From positions 62,001 to 126,000 of the forward strand of contig CAXIPT010000051.1 in the NCBI GenBank assembly GCA_964030475.1: a stretch of DNA of 64,000 nucleotides, given 5' to 3'. Positions 34,231 to 43,716 of the stretch are shown piece after piece (within the stretch, counting starts at the first letter, position 1; each line of letters starts with the position of its first letter). Both the position numbers and the translations under genes were made by a program. This DNA is from Tethya wilhelma. Its lineage: Eukaryota > Porifera > Demospongiae > Tethyida > Tethyidae. The notes below the pieces were generated by a model. That model did no database searches. It was not told the origin of the DNA and saw nothing but the letters and a program-made list of their open reading frames with translations.

Positions 34231-34811
34231 ACTTAGAAACTAGAAACTCAACAGTTACTAATTGCAAACTTACTTCAGAAGAGATATAGAGTCAAGTAAT
34301 AAATGATTATTATGTAAATACATACTCAAGAGAATTTATTTTTCTACATGTGCGCGTACCATTTTGGACAATCCAACAGAGGTAGTATTGTGCATGCTGA
34401 ATGAATAGCTACTGATATTATTATGATATATTAAAAAACCAGCTTGTTCTGGCTAGTCAGTTTTACTTACTAAGCACAACAAATGCATGGGGTAAAAATT
34501 GTAACATGTTCTTTAGAAGAAAATATTCCTAATTCTATGGTTAGGAAGAACAGTATACAATCATATTTACCTTCATTTCCAAAGGATAAATCTCTGTAAG
34601 GCAGAGACATAGTTTCTTCAAGCTAACAGTTGGATCTTACGAAGTTTGAAGCGGTGAAAAACCTACAGTCTGAACCTCCATTTTTCTGGCCATGTGTTGA
34701 AAATCATGACGTCACTAGTGCAAATAAATTCACGTGAGCGCGCAACTGGCGGAACGACTGTTAAAGTTAAAATTGTTTGAATATTGATTGGCCTAAACAT
34801 AAATGCACCCA

Positions 34812-35700
34812 TTATCCAGGGGGGGTTGTCTTGTTTGAGTTGCTGTACTCAAAAGGAGTGTTAAGGAATGAAGCTTTTCCATGTGATATGTAGTCACAAC
34901 CTGTCATTGAAAATATTGCTTGCATTATAGATGCCAAGTCGGTACTGGGGAGAGAAGCTAGTTCAGGATCATTATTGAAAGCACTTACTCTCAGTGCCTG
35001 CATATCAACAAGGCATAATTAATTCGGCTTAATTCCTGTTATGTGAGGGGACTTAGTTGAACAAAACACTGAGCACCAATTGATTAGCCAATGTGGTATA
35101 CATTGGTGTCAGGACAAAGTTACAACTTCGTTTTTCCATTGCTATGCAACCAAATTCTCAAATCAGCCTCTTCAGCATTGCTGGTTAGACAGTATCGTGT
35201 CTTGTTATGCTCAATGAACATGGCCAAATCACCCTCCTCTCACAAATCTTTTTCCGGTAAGTAGCCTGCATTTCATTAGTTGTAAAAACTCCTCTGACTG
35301 AAATTGCACTAGATTTTGTTTGCACTTTCGGCAGTTCAGAACTACTTCTCTCCATTTAGATGGTATAATCATGTTTAAACAAATGTTAGAACAAGTGTTC
35401 TTGTCTCTATTATAGTACTTTGGACTCAAGATCAGCCCATCTGGATCATTAAAATGATATGGACCTCATTGGAACTGTTGAGGTAAGATGTGTTGTTTCA
35501 TCGGGAATTCTGCGTATTCTCCAAATATTTTGTGAGCACTCGATGCTTTTAGAAGCATGTAATCCATTAGTACTGGTGAAGGTACCCATCCCAAAGGAAA
35601 CCTTGTCTGAAGCAGAGTCTTCACACCTTTTCTCGTGTACTTCAGTGGTGTTTGCTTTGGTCACTTTGTTAAGTTTTCCTTCACTTGTTGATATTGCCTC
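34812..35700 (-). pseudogene. XPG/PIN nuclease-like multicopy family relic
   Basis: Read downward from about 35700 in broken frames: YHFNDPDGLILSPKYYNRDK, IIPSKWREVVLNCRKC, HNKTRYCLTSNAEEADLRIW (35190), LCPDTNVYHIG after a stop, then DPELASLPSTDLASIMQAIF and SMTGCDYISHGKASFL (34880). EEAD..L, (S)PDTDVYHIG and TGCDYxS..GKA line up with the acidic clusters and the GCDY..GIG hairpin region of XPG/FEN1-like nucleases. The usual few residues between S and GKA are missing here. It begins 48 bp outside the DUF6589-like element, on the opposite strand. Activity is lost. Confidence 0.5.
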
Positions 35701-35704
35701 ATAT

Positions 35705-36178
35705 TGTCTCATTACATTTCCAATGTTTTTTTTACTTGTTCACTTTCAGAAGACGAACAAACTTGGTTTTTTTGTGGTCAGTTGCTTTTGCGATTGGTTT
35801 TTAGTACCTCTCACTGAGTAGCTAGATACAAAGCAAAAAGCACCTTCTCTGTATGGCCGCTATTAATTTCTAGACTCATGCATAATTTATAAGCTACTGG
35901 GGAATTCAAAATGATGACCCTTTCCACATATAAAACTGTCTGGTGTTATTTGGAATTCAAATACAAGTTACCTGGAACTATATTGTGAGACCTGGTTGCT
36001 TTTCTTAGGAGGTTAATATTTTCTTAGATTATCATAAAATTATAGCAAATAATCTTATGATACAGCTCCTGCCTCCAAATGACTGAGATATATATTTCAC
36101 TTCAGCAGGCAACACAACTTGTGGCACAAACTCAAATGCAATTGGTAGAATTATGAAAAAATGAGAACAAGTAAATAA
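35705..36178 (+). mobile_element. CCCAGTAC-family repeat, truncated fragment
   Basis: Matches 25140-25665 with moderate divergence (accttctctgtatggccgct, then gatacagctcctgcctccaa) and ends at gagaacaagtaaat. A piece of the hairpin end sits at its left border (35708-35745). Confidence 0.7.
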
Positions 36179-36983
36179 ATTGGAAACTGCGCCCTCGGGC
36201 ATTGGACGTTTACTGCCATAATTCCCTACCTACTGTGCATTAACTGTTTTATATCCCTACTCTGATTGGTTAAATGGAGGCGCGCTCTATACAGATTTAC
36301 CTTAGTAACAGCTCTACCTATTTTTTTTGTTCAGTCGTCACGTTCTTCGTTTATTAAAGATGCAGCTACTCGTCAGCTCCAGAAACTTCAGGCTAGAGTC
36401 TTCTTCCAGCTCAAGAAACCAAACTCCACCCAGGAAATCCTCCGCCCACAATGGAGTGTCCAGAATAAGCGCTCGAAATAGCAACTCATGAACGTAGCTA
36501 TATAGCTACTTTTGCCAGCTAGTTTGCTAGTAAACTGAACGCTACTTGTTTTTAGATAACTGGCTTAGTTTTACTACTCTACGCTAGACCAAAACAAAAT
36601 TGAAAGCAGCAAACCTCGAGCTGTAGCTAACAACTGACTCAGAACTAGCTGGACTGTTTGACTCCAGCCGCTTTGTGATTTTATTTGAGTTTATAGTTCA
36701 TAGTTCAGTATTTACTACTACTTCTAAGAAGCCAAGCCACGACCATTAGCTAAATTTTGCTCAGCTGTAAAGATTTAGTATTCTAGCTTTCATTATGCAC
36801 AGTAATGTATTCTTCTTAGAACAAACAATACTTTTTTTTACAGTTATGTATTCTTAGAAACAATATTTTCTTCTTGGAAACAACAATTATGCAAATAAGC
36901 TAGTCTGCAATGAGCAAAGCTGAGTTTCTATTGGACAATGAACTACAAACAATAGCCTAGGGGAGGGAAATATGGCTTTTATT
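36179..36983. other. Unrecognised stretch with a short open frame
   Basis: A 71-residue plus-strand frame at 36266-36481 (MVKWRRALYRFTLVTALPIF...) shows no known motif. I do not support it as a gene. Confidence 0.25.
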
Positions 36984-37579
36984 CCCAGTACGGTAGTACT
37001 GGGTACATAGGAATGGCACGGATGGCCCATTAGTGCAATACAAATATTGACGCAAATAACTGCAAAAACTGAGCGCTTGGCACTAAAAGGCTTCTTAAGC
37101 TACTATTTAGCCTTTTCTCTTTCTATTGAGCCTAAAAACATAGCCTAAAACCATCGCTAAAGTAACAAACTAAAGTATGCTAAACCTCCAATTTTCTCCA
37201 TCTTCTTCTTCTTCTTCTTCTATCTTGGAACGACTTTTCTCGAAGACCACTCGCTTTCAGAAGCTGATTCTTGAACGAATAAACTTGGTTTCTTTGTCTT
37301 CACGTGCTTTTTGTATCGGTTATTCGTCTCTCTAGCTGAGTCGCTAGATACAAGACGAAAAGCGCCTTCTCCGTATGGCAGCCATTCATTTCTATACTCA
37401 TTAGTAATTCATTAGCTACCTTGGAAATCAAGTTGACGACCCTTTTCCAGTTAGACAAGTGTGCATTATTTGGAATCCGAATATTCGCTGCCCTGCCTGT
37501 TTTACCTGAAGATTTCTGGTTGTGCTGAAGTCTCTGTAACCAGTTTCCGGTCTTCAATAACAGGAGGTGAATAGACTAC

Positions 37580-37895
37580 TGTAGTATTATTATTGAAGAT
37601 AGGAATGTGACAGTTTTAGCCCTTTTAGGAAATGTTAGGTTTTGCTTTTAGTGTTAAGATCAGAGTAGTGTTAATGTGCTTGATGTGAATAGATACAGGA
37701 TATCCTCTGGACTGTGAAAAGAGTCACATGTTCTGATTTCATCTGTATGCCTAGGAAGTAGTTCTTTTTATCTGCACTAATATTATTTTCTGTATAGGCC
37801 TTGTGGTTATCAGTTTTGTATTTAAGTAGCAAGTTTTGTGTGTATCATTGAGTTAAAACGGATCAATATGGATTAAGGAACATCAAGTTATCACA
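37580..37895 (+). repeat. 5' LTR
   Basis: 316 bp, TG...CA ends, with an internal tattattttctgtatagg segment 3 bp longer than in the 3' copy. A possible TATA-like phrase (gtatttaagtagc) lies at about 37817. Confidence 0.92.
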
Positions 37896-37915
37896 ATTGG
37901 CAACAAGGATCAAGT

Positions 37916-38678
37916 ATGGCAACCCATGGCAGCATTTCGGAATTTAACAGCGGTAATGAAGACTGGCAGTCTTACGTCGAGAGGCTGCAAGAGTATTTCA
38001 CTGCCAATGGTGTGGAAGATGCAGGCAAGCAACGTGCTATTCTGCTAAGTGTATGTGGAGCTGAAACCTACAAACTAATTCGCAGTTTGTTGGTACCTGC
38101 AAAGCCAAAGGACAAGTCGTTCGATGAAATTAAGAAGCTGTTGTGTGACCACTACCAACCACAACCTTCAATGATTGTACAAAGGTACACTTTTAACTCC
38201 TGCTCTCAGAAGGAAGGAGAGTCGTTATCGGAATATGTGGCAGAGTTACGGAAGCTCTCTACAAACTGACTATGGAGCGTCACTCGAAGACATGTTAAGG
38301 GATCGTCTAGTATGTGGGGTCAAAGATAGTCGTATCCAAAGGAGACTTTTAGTTGAACCCAACTTGACATTCAAGAAAGCTATGGAGACAGCAAGAGCTA
38401 TGGAAGCGGCAGAAACTAATGCAATGGTGTTGCAAAGGAGGAAAGAAAATGTAGAAGGAATACATTCACTACGAGAAAATTTCGGACAATGTAAGCACTG
38501 TGGTAAATGGAACCACAAAGAACAAGAGTGCAGGCACAAGAATGCCGAATGTTTTAGGTGCCATAAGAAGGGTCACCTGTCAGCAGTGTGCAAGGTGAAG
38601 CACATAGGAAATGCTTATTGGTTGGACACACAAGAAACTGTAGAAGAAACAGTACCAGAGTATTCAGCTTTATTCTGA
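37916..38678 (+). pseudogene. Ty3-type Gag with two zinc knuckles, interrupted by a frame change
   Basis: ATG at 37916 opens MATHGSISEFNSGNEDWQSY, continuing to LSEYVAELRKLSTN and TGA at 38267-38269. The Gag sequence resumes at 38268 in the next frame (DYGASLEDMLRDRLVCGVKD) and ends at 38676-38678 after PEYSALF. Two CCHC knuckles are visible: CKHCGKWNHKEQEC and CFRCHKKGHLSAVC. The capsid-like part and knuckles would bind and package RNA. The shift is +1 at AAC TGA C. Given the young LTRs it is either a recent mutation or inherited from an active source copy. Confidence 0.88.
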
Positions 38679-38708
38679 GCTATTATGTTTAATCTAAGGA
38701 GGGAGGAG

Positions 38709-39021
38709 TGTAGTATTATTATTGAAGATAGGAATGTGACAGTTTTAGCCCTTTTAGGAAATGTTAGGTTTTGCTTTTAGTGTTAAGATCAGAGTAGTGT
38801 TAATGTGCTTGATGTGAATAGATACAGGATATCCTCTGGACTGTGAAAAGAGTCACATGTTCTGATTTCATCTGTATGCCTAGGAAGTAGTTCTTTTTAT
38901 CTGCACTAATATTTTCTGTATAGGCCTTGTGGTTATCAGTTTTGTATTTAAGTAGCAAGTTTTGTGTGTATCATTGAGTTAAAACGGATCAATATGGATT
39001 AAGGAATATCAAATTATCACA
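38709..39021 (+). repeat. 3' LTR
   Basis: 313 bp and near-identical to the 5' LTR. Directly preceded by the purine tract and followed by the target duplication. Confidence 0.92.
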
Positions 39022-39026
39022 ACTAC

Positions 39027-39410
39027 TTTGTTACATAGTTGTCATTATAAGAAGATGAGCAAAGCAAGTAAATTTTGTAAGATACAGCTCCAGCCTCCAT
39101 GCTTCACCATGACTTTATACTGATAGCATAGATTATACGCGGTGCCCCGGGTCTGTATACTAAGCTAAATATAGTGTAGTCAATGGAACCGTGACTCTAC
39201 GCATGCATGCTGGAGTGCCGGTAAATCCGGATACTATAAAACAGGCAATACAAAATCAATAGGAAAGTATACGGACTACCGTGTCTCGAGACACTTTGTA
39301 GATTATAACATGACATAACTGAGCTATAATATCCATGCTGATAGTGTACAAGTAACTACCATATACACATGAACTCAAATGTGATGTAGAATTATGAAAA
39401 AATGAGAACA
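39027..39410. other. Diverged interior of the CCCAGTAC repeat
   Basis: Only the gatacagctcc phrase aligns clearly with other copies. The rest (39110-39360) is unmatched in this window. Confidence 0.35.
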
Positions 39411-39699
39411 AACAAGTGAAAAAAACATTGAAAATGTAATGAGACATAGGAATGGCCAAATTGTAAAAAAGAAAGCAAACAAGATGGAATGGCTGCTTGA
39501 GTGTGTAAAGAATTATTCCTATGGGCAACATGAGGGACCCACCATGGGAAGAGAGTATTACATGCAGCCCACACAGGAATGATTCTGCACACTCAAGCAG
39601 CCATTCCATCTTGTTTGCTTTCTTTTTTACGATTTGGCCATTCCTATGTCTCATTACATTTTCAATGTTTTTTTCACTTGTTACCCATCTATTTTCATT

Positions 39700-39944
39700 T
39701 ATTTCAAGTAGAAGCATCAATTTGGGAAGACTGTCGGACACAACTTGATAGCACTGAGAGCTATGAATCAGGATTCTTGGCATTCATTCGTCTAGTGAGC
39801 ATTACCTACTTCAAAAAGCATGCTTCATGTTTTGAAGAGGAATCTCCAGAGGAGAACTTTCTAAAGTTCACAGATCCGGCCTTATCTCCAGTACAACAAC
39901 ATTCACAATGGCTAAGTAAAATAAGAGAAACGATTTGGGATTGA
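39700..39944 (+). pseudogene. Unidentified coding fragment ending near an N
   Basis: An open frame from about 39700 to TGA at 39942-39944 reads EASIWEDCRTQLDSTESYES, then FKKHASCFEEESPEENFLKF and ending RETIWD. It has acidic, helix-like composition. A TTTCAAG-type acceptor precedes it. The 3' neighbour is N 39953, so the context is uncertain. The family was not recognised. Confidence 0.3.
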
Positions 39945-39953
39945 ATTTCATTN

Positions 39954-40503
39954 TCCAGTTCTGTGGAGCAATACAAACGGAATCAGTAGTGGCGATGGGA
40001 AGAGCTTTAAGAGTCGCTCATCATGGCCCAGTAACTTGTGTCCATTTTTGCATATCAACAATGTGACTCCCTCCATTGAATGTAGTCTCCTAGGTTTTTT
40101 GGAAGCTGAAGAACCATCATTCCATGAAAATGATGTTATGTCCTCACCACATGTCATACATGTAGCTAACGAGTTTAACACAATGTTGGCATGAGTTGTA
40201 AGCGGATTCCATATTATCAATGATGGCAAAAAGAAATTTTCTATTTCAGAGGCAACACTTGGAACTTCAGGATTGATTACACCATGAAATCCTTCTCCTA
40301 AGGATACAATGAATATTATTTTGATGTAAAGGGGACCAGTGCAAACACAACTCATAGCCATCGCAAAATTTACCTTGATTTTTTTCAAAGCGTTGAATCA
40401 CTACACAAATATATTTCTTGGTTTCAGCAGATATTTCACCACCACATTCCACTGTTATTACAATCAACAACAATCCCAAAACTATCTTCAGTACTGTGTC
40501 CAT
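39954..40503 (-). CDS. DUF6729-like zinc-ribbon protein fragment with a hydrophobic N-terminus
   Basis: Exon 1 starts at ATG 40503 or the in-frame ATG 6 bp upstream. A hydrophobic stretch (VLKIVLGLLLIVITVECGG) looks like a signal peptide, then KYICVVIQRFEKNQ. A 76-bp GT..AG intron (40373-40298) joins in frame to exon 2: FFLPSLIIWNPLTTHANIVL, CMTCGEDITSFSWND, RRLHSMEGVTLLICKNGHK and ERLLKLFPSPLLIPFVLLHR, running into N 39953. The W.P....ANI.L..C..C ... R.(V/L)H ... C...H ... LP...FP..L..R.G order matches a domain I associate with DUF6729 in mobile-element proteins. The signal-like start may be chance. Confidence 0.45.
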
Positions 40504-40561
40504 AGCCAACTTAGATAAGAACCATGTGCTGTCATCAGCCTGCTCATGTGACCATTAATTA

Positions 40562-40613
40562 AATTCACCTTATACACCTTAAAAATTTTATGGTGTATAA
40601 GGTGAATTCTAGG
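40562..40613. repeat. Short palindrome, 17-bp arms
   Basis: ATTCACCTTATACACC and its complement GGTGTATAAGGTGAAT flank an AT-rich loop. It could be a minimal MITE tip pair; the function is unknown. Confidence 0.7.
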
Positions 40614-40804
40614 TAATATTTTGTCTGCTATTTCTTACATAGTCACCTAACTCACATGATGGAAATCCAGATGATTATATTAGAGCTAGATAACAGACTA
40701 AGTAATGTTTATACAGCAGCGATCATAACAATAACTTAACGCAATGTTAATTTCCAGATTCAGTTTCAGGCTAAAACAAGAATTATAGTGTAATCGAATC
40801 CAAA

Positions 40805-41638
40805 TCAGTACTTGCGACGCCTTTTTTCTGTGGGCAAGTAATATGACGTCAATCCATCTTCAAGCTCAAGGGTGGCCTTCTGTTTACGTTTGCTCGTAGC
40901 TTTTCCTTTAGAACCCTTTTTGCCAAGCTTTTGACTTTTCTTAATACAAACACAAGAGTTGTCAACGGCAGTGGTCTCTGTCTGTGAGACGACTACTTCA
41001 ACGGCAGTGGTCTCTGTCTGTGAGACGACTTCTTCAACGGCAGGGGTCTCTGTGTGCGAGACGACTTCTTCAACGGCAGGGGTCTCTGTCAGTGAGACGA
41101 CTTCTTCAACGGCAGGGGTCTCTGTCTGTGAGACGACTTCTTCAACGGCAGGGGTCTCTGTCTGCGAGATGTTACCACTGAATTCACCAGCAGTGGGCCC
41201 CATCTCTATCTCCTGTGAAATGGAATAGGTGTTGGCCTCGAATTGACGCAACTCATCTGGGGTAAGATCATATCTCTTGTCTTCATTGCCTTTTTTGTGA
41301 CCACATACTACAAAACAAAAATTTCTCATTAATTTGAATGTCAATTTACAGCATGTACCTTTCATTATTCGATCCACTAGAGGAGAGTGAAGTTTTGAAA
41401 GAAAAATAAGACAACACTTCTTTCGCTTGCTGTTTACTCCTTTGATGATAAGATCAGATTTCACCCCAGGAGTTAAAAGATCCCTAGCATCACTGCTACC
41501 AACTTTAAGTTTCTTAACTGTGGCAGATACAAAACATCTTTTATCTTCAGCTGACATAACAGTATCCAGGTGTGGTAGGTAAATTGCGACACACACTTCT
41601 TTATCAAAAGTGGTATCACCCCTCATAAATTGAAGAAC
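40805..41638 (-). CDS. Unidentified gene, last two exons, with a 13-residue repeat and basic tail
   Basis: An acceptor (TTTATAG) ends at 41639. The exon 41638-41359 reads VLQFMRGDTTFDKEVCVAIY, then VKKLKVGSSDARDLLTPGVK and SKLHSPLVDRIMK. A 51-bp GT..AG intron (41358-41308) is in frame whether spliced or retained. The final exon continues CGHKKGNEDKRYDLTPDELR and six copies of a 13-residue unit like SQTETPAVEEVV. It ends in Lys/Arg-rich blocks (KKGSKGKATSKRKQK, EKRRRKY) that could be nuclear localisation signals. The stop is at 40807-40805. No domain was recognised. Upstream exons are lost behind a MITE and a minisatellite. Confidence 0.5.
   Translation of the reverse strand, partial: VLQFMRGDTTFDKEVCVAIYLPHLDTVMSAEDKRCFVSATVKKLKVGSSDARDLLTPGVKSDLIIKGVNSKRKKCCLIFLSKLHSPLVDRIMKGTCCKLTFKLMRNFCFVVCGHKKGNEDKRYDLTPDELRQFEANTYSISQEIEMGPTAGEFSGNISQTETPAVEEVVSQTETPAVEEVVSLTETPAVEEVVSHTETPAVEEVVSQTETTAVEVVVSQTETTAVDNSCVCIKKSQKLGKKGSKGKATSKRKQKATLELEDGLTSYYLPTEKRRRKY
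40960..41175 (-). repeat. In-frame 39-bp coding minisatellite
   Basis: Six 39-bp units encode (S)QTETPAVEEVV(S)-type repeats. Most differences are substitutions that keep the frame. Confidence 0.85.
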
Positions 41639-41689
41639 CTATAAAGTATACATTCCAGATAAACATCATCAACATCAACCTCCAATAGT

Positions 41690-41853
41690 GAACCCTCTGA
41701 ATAAGGGACCGTATTATAAACCTCTCAACAAAGGACGTTCTTAATTGGTTCCCAAAAAAATCTGATTTCCTGTTGCACCAATGCAAACAGAACCTCAGAG
41801 AAGACTCTGTACAAAAGACAGACAAGCCGAATTTATACTGTCCCCAAAGTGTC
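41690..41853 (+). mobile_element. Short MITE relative, left part
   Basis: Shares cagaacctc(tg/ag)agaag and tgtccccaaagtgtc with 57390-57565, in the same order. It is cut at N 41854, where the minisatellite begins. Confidence 0.6.
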
Positions 41854-41854
41854 N

Positions 41855-42450
41855 GACACCCAGTACACAGTGGACACCCGGTACACCCAGTACACCATGG
41901 ACACCCAGTACACCGTGGACACCCGGTACACCCAGTACACCATGGACACCCAGTACACCGTGGACACCCGGTACACCCAGTACACCATGGACACCCAGTA
42001 CACCGTGGACACCAGTACACCCAGTACACCGTGGACACCCGGTACACCCAGTACACCATGGACACCCAGTACACCGTGGACACCCGGTACACCCAGTACA
42101 CCATGGACACCCAGTACACCGTGGACACCAGTACACCAGTACACCGTGGACACCCGGTACACCCAGTACACCATGGACACCCAGTACACCATGGACACCC
42201 AGTACACCCAGTACACCATGGACACCCAGTACACCATGGACACCCAGTACACCATGGACACCCAGTACACCCAGTACACCATGAACACCCAGTACACCGT
42301 GGACACCCAGTACACCATGCTACACTATGGACACCATGTACACTTAGTACACCCAATACACCCAGTATACCATGGACACCCAGTACACCATTGACACCCA
42401 GTACACCACAGACACCCAGTACACTCAGTAAACCATGGACACCCAGTACA
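41855..42450. repeat. GTACACC(A/G)TGGACACCC minisatellite
   Basis: 9-bp (gtacaccca) and 18-bp (gtacaccatggacaccca) subunits are arranged in a higher-order pattern, with most variation A/G at the centre. The unit is a multiple of 3 and free of stops, so long frames appear on both strands; none should be called a gene. It degrades after 42300 into atacac words. Confidence 0.95.
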
Positions 42451-43161
42451 CCAAATATAAGAAATACATTGAGTATATGTAATACACTTAATATACTTTA
42501 TGCACTAAATACAATAAATACACCAAATACACCAACACTTCAGTAACCATTATGGTATAATGTATGTATTGCTGACTCAGCATTATTCGTGACTGCTTAC
42601 ATGAGGAAACAACCCATGAAAAACCATTACCTTGAAAGTTTATAAGTTTCCGTGATGGTATAGTCGAGTACTATACCACTTAACGTCTTGAACTTTGATG
42701 AACTTTCGCTCTTCGAGGATCTACAATTACATTGGTGAATCAGATCCAATAGGTGTAAAATATTATGACAATGAATAAACTGTAGATAGATGTATCGTGC
42801 ATTCAAAGGTATTTAGTAAAGATATTTTTGAGCAGCAATATGTACAGGCAGCAGGTATACAATGGGTACATTTTTTTGTCTAGCACACTCCAAAGGAAGA
42901 CTTATACATGTAGCTTATTAACTAACCTGAGTGTAAAACTCAGTGTGTTCCGATGATGTTGGGCAAAAAAACAGATAAGTAAGATGGAATGCTAATCTTT
43001 CCGCCATTTTGTTTTCACGGGCTTTCAGGGCTTCCTTTGCAGACAGTACTGTCAGACTAAGAATTTATATTTCTTCCAGTTGAAGTCGGTATCAGTCCCT
43101 CTAGTCTCTTTCCGTGCTTGCAGTTAGCACAAATGAGTGGCCATTTGATGTTTCAATGAAA
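42451..43161. other. Unrecognised stretch
   Basis: Only degraded tacac words at the left border were seen. Confidence 0.3.
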
Positions 43162-43445
43162 CAAGGGGCGGCAACTCCCATATGCTCTGTACTTGCGGCT
43201 GTGACTGTGGTTAAGATGATGGTCAACGGTCAAAGCGAAATTTTCTTGCTGGTCAACGGTCAAAATGAATTTCAGAACGGTAAAGTTGGTAATAGTCGTC
43301 CAAATCACGTCATACCAAAACTACGGTCAACGGTCAAGCTCAAATTTTAGCGCTGGTCAAGGGTCAAAATGAAAATTTACAAAGGTCAAGATCTTGACCG
43401 CGGTCGCAGCCGCAGTACAGAGCATATGGGAGTCGCCGCCCCTTG
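43162..43445. mobile_element. MITE with about 38-bp inverted ends and internal GGTCAACGGTCAA units
   Basis: CAAGGGGCGGCAACTCCCAT at the left is matched, inverted, by ATGGGAGTCGCCGCCCCTTG at the right, and the match continues through tatgctctgtact. Between them, tggtcaacggtcaaa-type words recur about five times. It is a non-coding element. Confidence 0.85.
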
Positions 43446-43552
43446 CCAAACTCATGAATAATTATAAAAAAACGGTCAAGTTATCTATGGGAACCAAACT
43501 TTCACAAGAGATAGTTATCACAAGTATAATAAAAATTTTATAAAAATTAAAA

Positions 43553-43640
43553 GTGTAGGAATGGGCAGTGCGGTAAAAAGCAATGAAACAAGGCAAGTCT
43601 CTGAATTTCGGCACATGACTACTTCATTTTCATGAGTCAA
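43553..43640 (+). mobile_element. AATGGGCAGTGC MITE half copy
   Basis: Contains taggaatgggcagtgcggt, then atttcggcacatgactactt, as in 2500-2805 and 60352-60440. Only one arm is present. Confidence 0.65.
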
Positions 43641-43716
43641 TTGCAAATTAACCATCATTCAATGATAATTGTCAGCCATTTGGCTCATGAGTCAATGCAA
43701 GCAATCACTTGATTAN

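Larger units (their letters stand above)
30119..34760 (+). mobile_element. Inverted-repeat element carrying a decayed DUF6589-like gene
   Basis: The left end CAGTCGCTCCGCCAACTG and the right end (as complement) CAGTCGTTCCGCCAGTTG agree at 15 of 18 positions. The 4-bp flank TTAA is present on both sides (30115-30118, 34761-34764). The plus-strand gene pieces inside are listed below. A shorter element with nearly the same ends and a different 4-bp flank (TTTG) lies at 58426-60209. Both share ACCGGAAGTA just inside the left end and ATTT(T)ATTTGCA inside the right end. I cannot assign a superfamily. Confidence 0.8.
37580..39021 (+). mobile_element. Complete gag-only LTR retrotransposon
   Basis: Two LTRs begin TGTAGTATTATTATTG and end TATCACA. 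They differ by two substitutions and a 3-bp indel over about 315 bp, so the insertion is young. The 5-bp target duplication ACTAC occurs at 37575-37579 and 39022-39026. A candidate primer-binding region (ATTGGCAACAAGG) follows the 5' LTR and a purine tract (aaggagggaggag) precedes the 3' LTR. Only about 810 bp lie between the LTRs and hold a Gag-like frame. No protease, reverse transcriptase, RNase H or integrase is present. It must rely on a helper element. Confidence 0.92.
36984..39690 (+). mobile_element. CCCAGTAC-family repeat split by an LTR retrotransposon
   Basis: Begins with CCCAGTACGGTAGTACTGGG, follows 24877-25380 in order, is interrupted at 37580-39021 and resumes with gatacagctcc (39083). 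It ends with the 39415-39690 hairpin (acaagtgaaaaaaacattg ... caatgtttttttcacttgt). The nesting shows the LTR element is the younger insertion. Confidence 0.78.

Noticed and set aside
38270..38539. Minus-strand Cys/Ser-rich frame
   Set aside because: Antisense of the Gag region.
41773..42546. Long open frames (up to about 257 residues) on both strands
   Set aside because: They are produced by a stop-free minisatellite whose unit is a multiple of three; all frames on both strands are open.
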